Both the position numbers and the translations under genes were made by a program. From Geodermatophilus sabuli (GTDB lineage Bacteria; Actinomycetota; Actinomycetes; Mycobacteriales; Geodermatophilaceae), in the NCBI RefSeq assembly GCF_900215145.1, contig NZ_OBDO01000001.1, positions 930,001 to 994,000 on the forward strand: DNA of 64,000 nt, read 5' to 3'. Of this stretch, positions 54,448 through 62,446 are shown in pieces (position 1 is the first letter of the stretch; every line of letters starts with the position of its first letter). The notes under the pieces were generated by a model. It searched no databases and was not told where the DNA came from. It worked only from the letters and a program-made list of their open reading frames with translations.

Positions 54448-54521
54448 TGCCCCCGGTGCGACTCGAACGCACACTGTGCGGGTTTTGAATCCGCTCCCTC
54501 TGCCGATTGGGGTACGGGGGC
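54448..54521 (-). tRNA. tRNA-Leu (anticodon CAA), short variable arm
   Basis: A 74-base cloverleaf: acceptor GCCCCCG/CGGGGGC with discriminator A, anticodon loop TTCAAAA (CAA at 34-36, reading UUG), T-arm GTGCG-TTCGAGT-CGCAC. CCA is not encoded. The variable region is only ACAGT (5 bases), whereas bacterial tRNA-Leu normally has a long variable arm, and the last anticodon-stem pair is an A-C mismatch. A TAGGCT on the minus strand (plus 54551-54556) is 30 bases upstream as a promoter. The identity follows the anticodon and is the least certain part. Confidence 0.8.
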
Positions 54522-54585
54522 GTCGGAGGCGGTGCTCCGGCTGCCCGAGCAGCCTAGCGGTCCGTCGCCGACCCTCCGGCATCGC

Positions 54586-54591
54586 TAGGCT
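54586..54591 (+). promoter_or_regulatory. Leaderless -10 element of the ANTAR regulator gene
   Basis: TAGGCT ends 7 bases before GTG 54599. It is divergent from the tRNA promoter 30 bases away. Confidence 0.6.
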
Positions 54592-54598
54592 CCCGCGC

Positions 54599-55195
54599 GT
54601 GAGCAGCGAGTCGATCCGGGTCCTGATCGCGGAGGACGAGGCGCTCATCCGCCTCGACCTCAAGGAGATGCTGGAGGAGGAGGGGTACAGCGTCGTCGCC
54701 GAGGTCGGTGACGGGCAGCAGGCCGTCGACCGTGCCACGGAGCTGCGTCCCGATCTGGTCATCCTCGACATCCAGATGCCGGTCCTCGACGGGCTGTCGG
54801 CCGCCGAGCAGATCGCCACCGCTCGGGTGGCGCCGGTCATCGTCCTCACCGCGTTCAGCCAGCGGGAGCTGGTGGAGCGGGCGCGGGACGCCGGCGCGAT
54901 GGCCTACCTGGTGAAGCCGTTCTCCAAGAACGACCTGGTGCCGGCGATCGAGGTCGCCCGGGCCCGCTTCGCGGAGATGTCCGCGCTCGACGGCGAGGTG
55001 CGGACGCTGGAGGAGCGACTGGAGACGCGCAAGGTCGTCGAGAAGGCCAAGGGCAAGCTGATGGCCGACCAGGGCATGACGGAGGCGGAGGCGTTCCGCT
55101 TCATCCAGCGGACGGCGATGAACGAGCGGACGTCGATGAAGGCGCTGGCGCAGCGCATCCTCGACCCGCAGGAGGCCGAGGCCCCCGCGGAGTGA
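54599..55195 (+). CDS. pdtaR: Response regulator with ANTAR RNA-binding domain (PdtaR-like)
   Basis: Two-component receiver (residues about 5-118) joined to an ANTAR domain (about 128-190) that binds RNA hairpins and prevents termination. The phospho-acceptor Asp is in LVILDIQMPVLDG, acidic pocket EDEA at 13-16, Lys in VKPFSK. ANTAR shows VEKAKGKLMADQGMTEAEAFRFIQ. 198 residues. In mycobacteria the orthologue acts with the kinase PdtaS and is found in the same pyk-polA neighbourhood; no kinase gene is in this window. Targets would be hairpin pairs in leaders, unknown here. Confidence 0.92.
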   Translation: MSSESIRVLIAEDEALIRLDLKEMLEEEGYSVVAEVGDGQQAVDRATELRPDLVILDIQMPVLDGLSAAEQIATARVAPVIVLTAFSQRELVERARDAGAMAYLVKPFSKNDLVPAIEVARARFAEMSALDGEVRTLEERLETRKVVEKAKGKLMADQGMTEAEAFRFIQRTAMNERTSMKALAQRILDPQEAEAPAE

Positions 55196-55235
55196 CCCGC
55201 ATCGCCCGCTGAGGCCCCCGTCCGCGCCGTGTGTC

Positions 55236-55312
55236 GGACCGGATCTGGGAGGTCACGACCTCATCACGGTCCGGGCGACCCTCGGCCCGGGCGCGGATCC
55301 GGCAGCTACCTT
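55236..55312 (+). promoter_or_regulatory. Nested stem-loop and possible promoter before the liv receptor gene
   Basis: GGACCG/CGGTCC (55236-55241, 55267-55272) encloses GAGGTC-AC-GACCTC (55249-55262), which may end the regulator transcript. TACCTT at 55307-55312 is a likely -10, giving a leader of about 65 bases before ATG 55384. The rest of the 188-base gap shows nothing else. Confidence 0.45.
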
Positions 55313-55383
55313 CCCCCCACTGACCAGGCCAACCCGCCAGGGCTGGCCGAGTGCACGACTGACACGACAGTGGGAGTTGTTTG

Positions 55384-56724
55384 ATGCGCACAGGCATCCT
55401 CGCCCGGAGCGCCGCCATCAGCGCCGCGGCCCTGCTCGTACTGACCGCCTGCGGCGGCGGCGGCGACGACGAGGGCGGCACCGGCGGTGGTGGCGACGCC
55501 GCCAGCGGTGAGAAGCAGGTCAACGTCTACGGATCCGACGGCAACATGGGCAACGCCCTCGGTGAGCGGCTCTCCGGTGAGGGCGCGCTGGCCGGCATGA
55601 AGGGCACGCTGCCCCTGACCGAGCTGTCCGGTGACTTCCGCGACCGGCTGCTCGAGGTCACCCCGGATCTCGTCGACTACAACTACGCCGGAGAGACCTA
55701 CGACGCCATCGTCATCACGGCGCTGGCCGCGCAGATGGCCGGCACCAACGACGCCAACGTCTTCAAGGCCTTCGTCAACGGCGTCACCGTCGGCGGCGAC
55801 AAGTGCGAGGACTTCGCGTCCTGCCTGGAGATCGTCAACGGCGGCGGCAACCCCGACTACGACGGGCAGTCCGGCCCCCTGAGCTTCACCGACGCCGGCG
55901 AGCCGGCTCAGGCGAGCATCGGCATCCAGCAGTTCGGTCCGGACAACCGGATCGACGACAGCGCGACGCGCTACGTCCTGCCGGGTGACGAGGCGAACGC
56001 CACCACCGACGAGGGTCCGGCCCCGGCCCCGGCCGGCACGACCTCGCCGGAGCCGCTGATCATCGGCACGCTGCTGCCGGAGACCGGCAACCTGGCGTTC
56101 CTCGGCCCGCCGGAGATCGCCGGCGCCCAGCTGGCGGTCAACGACATCAACGCCGCCGGCGGCGTCCTGGGCCAGCAGGTGCAGCTCATCCAGCGCGACT
56201 CGGGTGACACGACCACCGACATCGCCACCCAGTCGGTCGACGCCCTGCTGCAGGCCGGCGCCAACGCCATCATCGGTGCGGCGTCCTCGGGTGTGAGCCT
56301 CACCGTCATCGACACCATCACCGGTGCCGGTGTCGCGCAGTTCTCGCCGGCCAACACGTCGGACCAGTTCACGACGTACAACGACAACGGGCTGTACTTC
56401 CGCACCGCCCCGCCGGACGTCCTGCAGGCCGAGGCGCTGGCCGACCTCATCATCGAGGACGGCAACAACACGGTCGGCATCCTCGCCCTCAACGACCCGT
56501 ACGGCACCGGGCTCGCGGAGAACGTCGCGAACAACCTGCAGTCCGCCGGTCTCGCGGAGGGCGACATCCAGTCGATCATCTACGACCCGCAGGCTGCGAA
56601 CTTCGACTCCGAGGTCCAGCAGATGGTCGACTTCAACCCCGACGCGATCGTGGTGATCGGGTTCGACGAGTCCTCGCGGATCATCGAGGGGCTCAACTCC
56701 AACGGGATCGGCCCGCAGCGCTGA
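55384..56724 (+). CDS. Branched-chain amino-acid-type substrate-binding lipoprotein, circularly permuted
   Basis: Extracellular receptor (type-1 periplasmic binding fold, LivJ-like) of the liv transporter. A lipoprotein signal ends in LTAC (Cys23). Residues about 43-200 match the C-terminal half of LivJ-like proteins (VYGSDGNMGNALGERL, DRLLEVTPDLVDYNYAGETYDA, CEDFASC, GPLSFTDAGEPAQASIGI). A Pro/Ala linker follows, then residues 225-446 match the N-terminal half (LIIGTLLPETGNLAFLGPPE, ANTSDQFTTYNDNGLYFRTA) and stop at GLNSNGIGPQR. In the family the order is the reverse. ATG 55384 has GGGAG upstream. The rest of the transporter is on the opposite strand beyond a small gene. Confidence 0.9.
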   Translation: MRTGILARSAAISAAALLVLTACGGGGDDEGGTGGGGDAASGEKQVNVYGSDGNMGNALGERLSGEGALAGMKGTLPLTELSGDFRDRLLEVTPDLVDYNYAGETYDAIVITALAAQMAGTNDANVFKAFVNGVTVGGDKCEDFASCLEIVNGGGNPDYDGQSGPLSFTDAGEPAQASIGIQQFGPDNRIDDSATRYVLPGDEANATTDEGPAPAPAGTTSPEPLIIGTLLPETGNLAFLGPPEIAGAQLAVNDINAAGGVLGQQVQLIQRDSGDTTTDIATQSVDALLQAGANAIIGAASSGVSLTVIDTITGAGVAQFSPANTSDQFTTYNDNGLYFRTAPPDVLQAEALADLIIEDGNNTVGILALNDPYGTGLAENVANNLQSAGLAEGDIQSIIYDPQAANFDSEVQQMVDFNPDAIVVIGFDESSRIIEGLNSNGIGPQR

Positions 56725-56730
56725 TCCCTC

Positions 56731-56756
56731 CCCGGGTCCGTCACTGACGGCCCGGG
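56731..56756. terminator. Terminator hairpin after the liv receptor gene
   Basis: CCCGGGTCCGTCA at 56731-56743 pairs with TGACGGCCCGGG with one bulge, 7 bases after the stop. Confidence 0.65.
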
Positions 56757-56768
56757 AGCGCGACCCCG

Positions 56769-56805
56769 CAGTGGCCCGGCACCGCACCACGGTGCCGGGC
56801 CACTG
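56769..56805. terminator. Second, bidirectional terminator hairpin
   Basis: A perfect 16-bp stem (56769-56784 with 56790-56805, 5-base loop) between convergent genes. Confidence 0.75.
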
Positions 56806-56817
56806 TGCTGTCGGGGG

Positions 56818-57237
56818 TCAGCGCTGCATCTGCTGGCCGGGCGGCTGCCAGTCCGAGGGGCGCCCGGTGTGGTTGGAGAACTCCACCGACCACCGCCACC
56901 AGCTGTGGTCCTCGGCGTGCTCCCAGGCGGTCAGGACGCCGACCTCGCCGCCGGGCAGCAGGACGGGCAGGCCCTGCATGGCGGCGTCCGGCCACACCTC
57001 GCTGCGGGTCACCGTCCCGCCGTCGAGCTGCAGCAGCGTGATGGGGGAGTAGTCGCCGTCCCGGTCGGAGTCGGCACGGACGACGACGCTGTCGTCCTCG
57101 GCGACCACCTCCACCTGCAGCCGCGCCGGCGCGGCGTGCACCAGCACGCGGGAGAAGCCGCCGGCGGTGGTGGCGCGCGCGAACTCCAGGCCGTTCATCC
57201 CGCCGTCGCGGGACCGCAGGTTCCACGTCCAGTTCAT
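56818..57237 (-). CDS. Conserved-looking protein of unknown function (139 residues)
   Basis: Not recognised. A compact, probably all-beta protein without signal peptide or membrane span: alternating strands such as RLQVEVVAEDDSVVVRAD and ITLLQLDGGTVTRSEVWP, and an aromatic cluster HSWWRWSVEFSNHTGRP near the end. ATG 57237 is the first start; no strong ribosome site is visible. It lies between the liv receptor (+) and the liv permease/ATPase operon (-), beyond a hairpin from livF, so it is probably transcribed separately. Confidence 0.65.
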   Translation of the reverse strand: MNWTWNLRSRDGGMNGLEFARATTAGGFSRVLVHAAPARLQVEVVAEDDSVVVRADSDRDGDYSPITLLQLDGGTVTRSEVWPDAAMQGLPVLLPGGEVGVLTAWEHAEDHSWWRWSVEFSNHTGRPSDWQPPGQQMQR

Positions 57238-57280
57238 GCCCGGCCCCTACCCGTCCTGGGCGGCACCCACGGACGACGAC

Positions 57281-57310
57281 GGCGCCGGACCCGCGGTGGG
57301 GTCCGGCGCC
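57281..57310. terminator. Terminator hairpin downstream of livF
   Basis: A perfect 12-bp stem (57281-57292 with 57299-57310, 6-base loop) about 60 bases past the livF stop on the minus strand. Confidence 0.65.
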
Positions 57311-57314
57311 GTAC

Positions 57315-57370
57315 GGCCCCGTCCAGAGGCAAGCCGCGAGCCTGCGAGCGGTGAGGAGGACGGGGTCCTC
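57315..57370 (+). repeat. Dispersed intergenic repeat family, copy 2
   Basis: GGCCCC at the start, CCGCGAGCCTGCGAG in the middle and CGGGGTCCTC at the end. It shares the middle block with copy 1 (14 of 15 bases) and the ends with copy 3. Confidence 0.65.
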
Positions 57371-57372
57371 TT

Positions 57373-58230
57373 TCAGTGGGCCTTGGCGAGAGTGCCCAGG
57401 TACAACTCGATGACCTTGGGGTCGTGCATCAGCGCGCTGCCGGTGTCGGTGTAGGCGTTGCGGCCCTGGTCGAGGACGTAGCCGCGGTCGCAGATCTGCA
57501 GGCACCGCCGGGCGTTCTGCTCGACCATGATGATCGAGACGCCGGTGGCGTTGATCCGGCGGCAGCGGATGAAGACCTCATCCTGGTACGCGGGGGAGAG
57601 TCCGGCCGACGGCTCGTCGAGCAGCAGCACCGACGGGTCCATCATCAGCGCCCGGCCCATGGCGACCATCTGCCGTTCGCCACCGGAGAGGGCGCCGGCC
57701 TTGCCCTTGCGCCGCTCGCCGAGCAGCGGGAACAGGTCGATGACGTAGTCGAAGCGCTCCTTGAACGTCTTCGGCCGCAGGTAGACGCCCATCTGCATGT
57801 TCTCCTCGATGGTGAGCGAGGGGAACACGTTGTTGTTCTGCGGCACGTACCCGACGCCGAGGGAGACCAGCCGGTGGGCGGGGGCGGAGGTGATGTCCTC
57901 CCCGCGCAGCGTGACCGCCCCCGAGCGCACCGGGATGAGCCCGAAGAGGGTCTTGAGCAGGGTGGACTTGCCGGCCCCGTTGGGACCGATGATCCCGACG
58001 AGCTCACCCTCCTGCAGGTAGAAGTCGCACCCCCGCAGGATGTTCACCCCCGGCACGTACCCGGCGACCAGGTCGTCGGCCCGCACGAGGGCGCCCTCGG
58101 CGAGGCGCACGTGCTCCTCACGGGTGGCCGCCTTCTCCGCGGGGGAGAGCTCGGTGGCCGGCGAGGCGGCCTGGGCGGCGCGGGTGAGGTCCTCGCCGGA
58201 CTCGTCGACCTCGAACAGGGGGTCGCTCAT
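57373..58230 (-). CDS. livF: Branched-chain amino-acid-type ABC transporter ATPase LivF
   Basis: ATPase of the importer. Walker A GPNGAGKST, signature LSGGERQMV, Walker B VLLLDEPSAGLS and the VEQNAR switch typical of LivF. 285 residues, with about 45 extra at the N-terminus (acidic, then LVRADDLVAGY). Its start overlaps livG's stop by 4 bases. Last gene of the livH-livM-livG-livF operon. Confidence 0.93.
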   Translation of the reverse strand: MSDPLFEVDESGEDLTRAAQAASPATELSPAEKAATREEHVRLAEGALVRADDLVAGYVPGVNILRGCDFYLQEGELVGIIGPNGAGKSTLLKTLFGLIPVRSGAVTLRGEDITSAPAHRLVSLGVGYVPQNNNVFPSLTIEENMQMGVYLRPKTFKERFDYVIDLFPLLGERRKGKAGALSGGERQMVAMGRALMMDPSVLLLDEPSAGLSPAYQDEVFIRCRRINATGVSIIMVEQNARRCLQICDRGYVLDQGRNAYTDTGSALMHDPKVIELYLGTLAKAH

Positions 58231-59255
58231 CGGTCGTTGCCCTCCTGACGGGTGGTGGAGTCCAGGATCGCGCCCTCGGTGTGTTCCTCGCGGGCGATGG
58301 CCTGCGAGGCCTCGGCGAGCACGCGGTCCTCCTCCTCGACGGTGAGCGGCGCGTCGTGGTGGGCGCCGAGGTAGGCGTCGACGACGGCCTGGTTCTGGCT
58401 GATCGACTCCGGCGGGCCCTCCGCGATGACCCGGCCGGCCGCCATGACGACGACCCAGTCACTGATGTCGCGGACGACGTCCATGTCGTGCTCGACGAAG
58501 ATCACCGTCATGCCCTCCTCGCGGAGGTCCTTGACGTGGCCGAGCAGGCTCTGCGTCAGCGCGGGGTTCACCCCGGCCATCGGCTCGTCGAGCATGACGA
58601 CCTTCGGGTTGCTCATCAGCGCCCGCGCCATCTCCAGCAGCTTGCGCTGACCGCCGGAGAGGGTGCCGGCGAAGTCGTCCTTCTTGGCGTCCAGCTTGAA
58701 CCGGGCGAGCAGGTCCATCGCCTTCTCGGTGTTCGACCGCTCCTGCGAACGCCAGGTGCCCGGCCACAGGGCGCCGAAGAAGCTCTCGCCCTTCTGCCCC
58801 TGCGCGCCGAGCAGCATGTTCTGCATGACGGTGAGCCGGGACAGCGCCTTGGTGAGCTGGAAGGTGCGGACGACGCCGAGACGGGCCACCTTGTGCGGGG
58901 CCAGGTCGGCCAGCGACCGTCCGTCGAACGTCCAGTTGCCGGTGTTGGGCTGGTCGAAGCCGGTCAGCAGGTTGAACAGCGTGGTCTTGCCGGCTCCGTT
59001 GGGCCCGATGAGGCCGGTGATGCCGCCGCGCTGGATCTCCAGGTGGTCGACCGCGACCGCCGTGAGCCCGCCGAACTGACGGGTCACGCCGTCGACCACG
59101 ACGATCGGGTCGGGCTTCGCGACGCCGACCTCCCAGGACACGTCCCGCAGGGCGGCCTGGGCCAGGCGGCGCGGCGGGTGGTGGGCGGCCTGGCCGAGGG
59201 ACGCCGCGTGCGCCCCGCTGCCGGCCGGCTCGGTGGGGGTGGGGTCAGCGGGCAT
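58227..59255 (-). CDS. livG: Branched-chain amino-acid-type ABC transporter ATPase LivG
   Basis: Second ATPase. Walker A GPNGAGKTT, signature LSGGQRKLLE, Walker B VVMLDEPMAGVNP, VEHDMD. 342 residues: about 45 extra N-terminal and 45 extra C-terminal residues (EEEDRVLAEASQAIAREEH) relative to typical LivG. ATG 59255 follows GAGGTG and overlaps livM by 11 bases; the core would also be reached from the internal VAKPDPIVVVDG. Confidence 0.92.
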   Translation of the reverse strand: MPADPTPTEPAGSGAHAASLGQAAHHPPRRLAQAALRDVSWEVGVAKPDPIVVVDGVTRQFGGLTAVAVDHLEIQRGGITGLIGPNGAGKTTLFNLLTGFDQPNTGNWTFDGRSLADLAPHKVARLGVVRTFQLTKALSRLTVMQNMLLGAQGQKGESFFGALWPGTWRSQERSNTEKAMDLLARFKLDAKKDDFAGTLSGGQRKLLEMARALMSNPKVVMLDEPMAGVNPALTQSLLGHVKDLREEGMTVIFVEHDMDVVRDISDWVVVMAAGRVIAEGPPESISQNQAVVDAYLGAHHDAPLTVEEEDRVLAEASQAIAREEHTEGAILDSTTRQEGNDR

Positions 59256-60243
59256 CGAGCATCACCTCTCGTCGGTCACCGAAGATGCCTTGTGGCCGGA
59301 AGACCAACAACAGCATGAGCCCGAGGCCGACCAGGACGAAGCGGATCTGCGCCACGTCGGTGGAGGTCAGCAGCCCCTCCGGGATGACGCCGTTCTCGAT
59401 CAGCGCCCGCAGGATGGCGTCGGCGAACTGCAGGATGAACAACAGGATCATCCCGCCCAGCACCGGACCCAGCACCCGCGCGGCACCGCCGAGGATGAGG
59501 GCGGCGTAGGCGAGGAACGTGTTGGCGTTCTGGTACTGGTCTGGGATCGCCGAGCCGGTGCCGACGGCGTAGACCATCCCGCCGAGAGCACCGATGATCC
59601 CGCCGAGCACCAGCGCCTGCATCTTGTAGACGTAGACGTTCTTGCCCAGCGCGCGGACGGCGTCCTCGTCCTCGCGGATCGACCGGACGACGCGGCCCCA
59701 CGGGCTGCGCATCAGGGCCCAGATGAGCAGGCAGGACAGGGTCACCAGCAGCCAGCCGACCACGGCCACCCAGAGCTCACCCCCGGACCAGCTGGTGCCG
59801 AGGATGCGGTAGCGCGCGTTGGTGGTCCACGGCGCGAGCGCCAGGAAGTCGCCGTTGAACGCCGAGATGCCCCGGGTGCCGTTGGTCAGGGGCGTGGCCG
59901 ACACGGACCGGAACAGCAGGCGTAGCCCCTCGGCCGCGGCGATGGTGACGATCGCGAGGTAGTCCGCGCGCAGCCGCAGCGTGGGCAGGCCGAGCAGCAG
60001 GGCGAGGACGATCGCCGCGAGCAGTCCGACGGCCACCCCGACCCAGAAGTCGAGGCCCCACTTGGTGACGGAGATGGCGATGCCGAACCCGCCGAGCATC
60101 GCGAAGGCGATCTGCCCGAAGTTGAGCAGGCCGGTGTAGCCGAACTGCACGTTGATGCCGACGGCCAGCAGGACGAAGAAGATCGCCTGGAACCCCAGGG
60201 CCGCCTTGCCGGCGACCGCGATGGCGTCGATGACTTCACTCAT
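59245..60243 (-). CDS. livM: Branched-chain amino-acid-type ABC transporter permease LivM
   Basis: Permease with about ten hydrophobic helices. Family blocks: GYTGLLNFGQIAFAMLGGFG, LRLRADYLAIVTIAAAEGLR, and the ATPase-docking loop RSIREDEDAVRALGKNVY. 332 residues. ATG 60243 is 3 bases after livH's stop. It pairs with LivH to form the channel. Confidence 0.93.
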   Translation of the reverse strand: MSEVIDAIAVAGKAALGFQAIFFVLLAVGINVQFGYTGLLNFGQIAFAMLGGFGIAISVTKWGLDFWVGVAVGLLAAIVLALLLGLPTLRLRADYLAIVTIAAAEGLRLLFRSVSATPLTNGTRGISAFNGDFLALAPWTTNARYRILGTSWSGGELWVAVVGWLLVTLSCLLIWALMRSPWGRVVRSIREDEDAVRALGKNVYVYKMQALVLGGIIGALGGMVYAVGTGSAIPDQYQNANTFLAYAALILGGAARVLGPVLGGMILLFILQFADAILRALIENGVIPEGLLTSTDVAQIRFVLVGLGLMLLLVFRPQGIFGDRREVMLDAR

Positions 60244-60246
60244 GGG

Positions 60247-61605
60247 TCAGCCCACCCGGACGCGGCTGCCCAGGATCCCCTGGGGCCGGATGACGAGGAT
60301 GACGATCAGCAGCAGCAGTCCGCCGACGTACTTGACGTCGTTCGGGATGACGAGCGTCGACATCTGGACGAAGACGCCGACGACGAGGCTGCCCAGGAGG
60401 GCGCCGTACGCGGTCCCGAGACCGCCGAGGGTGACGCCGGCGAACATGAGCAGCAGCAGGCGGAAGCCCATGTCCCACTGCACCTGGTCGGACAGGCCCA
60501 GGAGCACGCCGCCGAGGGCGGCGAGTGCCCCACCCATCATCCAGACGACGAGGATGACCCGGTTGACGTCGATGCCGGAGGAGGCGGCGAGGTCCCGGTT
60601 GTCGGAGACCGCGCGCATCGCCTTGCCGATCTTCGTGCGCTGCAGCATGAGCGCCACCAGGATGAGCACGACGATCGAGATGACCACCGAGGCGAGGTCG
60701 GCGCCGGTCATCCGGAACAGGCCGTAGTCGACGGCCCGGCCGCCTCCGACGTCCTGGTAGGCGTTGGACCGGCCGCCGTACACCAGCTGGATCAGGTAGC
60801 GCAGCATCAGCGACAGGCCGATCGAGACGACCAGCGCGGCGATGAGCCCGGTGCCGCGGCGACGCAGGGGGCGCCACAGGGCCAGCTCGTTGAGTGCGCC
60901 GACCGCAGCTCCCACGAGCATCGCGATCAACGCCGCCACGATGAGGGGGACGCCGCCCTGGACGTTGATGTACCAGGCGGCGACCGCGCCGATGGTGACC
61001 AGCTCGCCGTGGGCGAAGTTGGTCAGGCCCGTCGTCCCGAAGATCAGCGACAGGCCGACGGCGCACATGGCGATGAGCAGGCCGAACCGGATGCCGTCGA
61101 CGAGCAGCTGGACGGCGCGGACGGTGCCGCCGCCGCCCTCCCGGCTGCCGTCGTTGAGGCCGATGATCGCCGCCTGCCGGCGGCCCTCCTCGACGGTGAC
61201 GGTGCGGCTGTCCTCGCCGGAGAGGACCACGCCCTCGGGCAGGTCGTCGGCCTCGATGGAGACGACGTACTCACCGGGTCCGGGGAGGTCCACCTCCCAG
61301 CGGCCCTGCTCGTCGGTCTCGACGGAGTCGACCTCCTGGCCGCTGGCCGTGGTGACGGTGATCTCCACGCCCTCGATCGGGCCGCTGCGGCTGGTCTGCA
61401 GGGTGCCCACCAGCTGCTCGCCCTCGGCCTGGGCGATGCCGGGGACGATCATGGCGAGACCCAGCCCGAAGGCGGCGACGAGGAGGAGCCGGACCAGGGT
61501 GCGCTGCCGAGCGCCCGGGCGCGGGCGACCCGCGGTCCCGGCGGGGTCCTCGACGGTTCCTGGTCGTCGACCGCGTCGTGGGACACGGCCTGGAGCGTGC
61601 GTCAC
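60247..61605 (-). CDS. livH: Branched-chain amino-acid-type permease LivH fused to an N-terminal extracellular beta domain
   Basis: The C-terminal 290 residues are a LivH permease (GLSLIFGTTGLTNFAHGELVT; docking loop RAVSDNRDLAASSGIDV). Before it is an Arg/Pro-rich start, a signal-like segment RTLVRLLLVAAFGLGLAMIVP ending in AQA (about 55-61), and a beta-sandwich of about 95 residues (GPIEGVEITVTTASGQEV, DEQGRWEVDLPGPGEYVVSI) resembling carboxypeptidase-regulatory/prealbumin-like domains. 452 residues against about 290 for LivH alone. GTG 61605 has AGGAGG 4-5 bases upstream. First gene of the operon. Confidence 0.9.
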   Translation of the reverse strand: MTHAPGRVPRRGRRPGTVEDPAGTAGRPRPGARQRTLVRLLLVAAFGLGLAMIVPGIAQAEGEQLVGTLQTSRSGPIEGVEITVTTASGQEVDSVETDEQGRWEVDLPGPGEYVVSIEADDLPEGVVLSGEDSRTVTVEEGRRQAAIIGLNDGSREGGGGTVRAVQLLVDGIRFGLLIAMCAVGLSLIFGTTGLTNFAHGELVTIGAVAAWYINVQGGVPLIVAALIAMLVGAAVGALNELALWRPLRRRGTGLIAALVVSIGLSLMLRYLIQLVYGGRSNAYQDVGGGRAVDYGLFRMTGADLASVVISIVVLILVALMLQRTKIGKAMRAVSDNRDLAASSGIDVNRVILVVWMMGGALAALGGVLLGLSDQVQWDMGFRLLLLMFAGVTLGGLGTAYGALLGSLVVGVFVQMSTLVIPNDVKYVGGLLLLIVILVIRPQGILGSRVRVG

Positions 61606-61636
61606 TCGACCTCCTAGGCGTGTGAACGAGGGGGGG

Positions 61637-61642
61637 ACCGTA
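61637..61642 (-). promoter_or_regulatory. Likely -10 element of the liv operon
   Basis: On the minus strand TACGGT lies about 32 bases before the livH start, leaving a short leader with the AGGAGG ribosome site. Confidence 0.5.
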
Positions 61643-61794
61643 ACTCAGCGGTGTTTCGTCCTGCGGTCCTCGCCGCGAGCTGTGACCTTTCCGCGACACG
61701 CCGCTCCTGTCACGCCCGCACCACGGGCGGCGCGCCGCCGTGACCTGGAGGCCGCCGGACGGCACCCTCTGGCCACCGTCCAGGGGAGGCTCCT

Positions 61795-62436
61795 GTGTCA
61801 GGACCCGGTTCGCGGTCCCGCGTCACGACGCGCACGGCGCGTCCCGACGACCTGCCCGCCGTGCTCGCCCTCGTGCGCCAGCACCGGGCGGAGGCCCACG
61901 CCGAGGGCGTCCTGACCGGGCAGACCCCTGGGGCGGCCGCGGCCGCGGGGTTCGGCCGGCTGCTGGCCGATCCCACGCACCGGGTGGTCCTCGCGGTGCT
62001 GCCCGGCCCGGGCGGGCCGGACGGTGGCGCAGGCGCCGAGGTGGTGGTGGGACTGGCGATCCTCGGACTGGACCCGTTGTCGGTGGTCCTCGGTGTCCCG
62101 CAGGTGACCGTCGACAACCTCGTGGTGCACCGCGGGCACCGCCGTCACGGGGCCGGGGCGGCGCTGCTCGGCGCCGCGGTCGTCCACGCCGCCGACGCCG
62201 GGGCCGACCACGTGGTGGCCGCCGTGGGCGGGCACGAGGCGGAGCGGCAGCGGTTCTTCGCGCGGATGGGGTTCGCGCCGCTCACCACGCGGCGGATCGT
62301 GCCGCGGGAGACCCTCGCCCGCACACTGGCCGCCTGGCAGCGCGGGGGCGTGACGATCCCGACGCCGCGCCGTCCTCCGGTCCGCCGCCGCCCGGTCGCG
62401 CGGGTCAGCACGGTGCCGGGCGTCGCGGAGGGCTGA
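61795..62436 (+). CDS. GNAT family N-acetyltransferase
   Basis: Acyl-CoA-dependent acetyltransferase. The GNAT core spans about residues 10-165: TTRTARPDDLPAVLALVRQ at the start, the strand VTVDNLVVHRGHRRHGAGAALL with the acetyl-CoA loop (RGHRRHGAG), and FFARMGFAPLTTRR. The last 45 residues are basic and Pro-rich. 213 residues; GTG 61795 follows GGGGAGG. It is divergent from livH and convergent with the thioesterase gene after 10 bases. Acceptor unknown. Confidence 0.82.
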   Translation: MSGPGSRSRVTTRTARPDDLPAVLALVRQHRAEAHAEGVLTGQTPGAAAAAGFGRLLADPTHRVVLAVLPGPGGPDGGAGAEVVVGLAILGLDPLSVVLGVPQVTVDNLVVHRGHRRHGAGAALLGAAVVHAADAGADHVVAAVGGHEAERQRFFARMGFAPLTTRRIVPRETLARTLAAWQRGGVTIPTPRRPPVRRRPVARVSTVPGVAEG

Positions 62437-62446
62437 GCGCGCGGGC

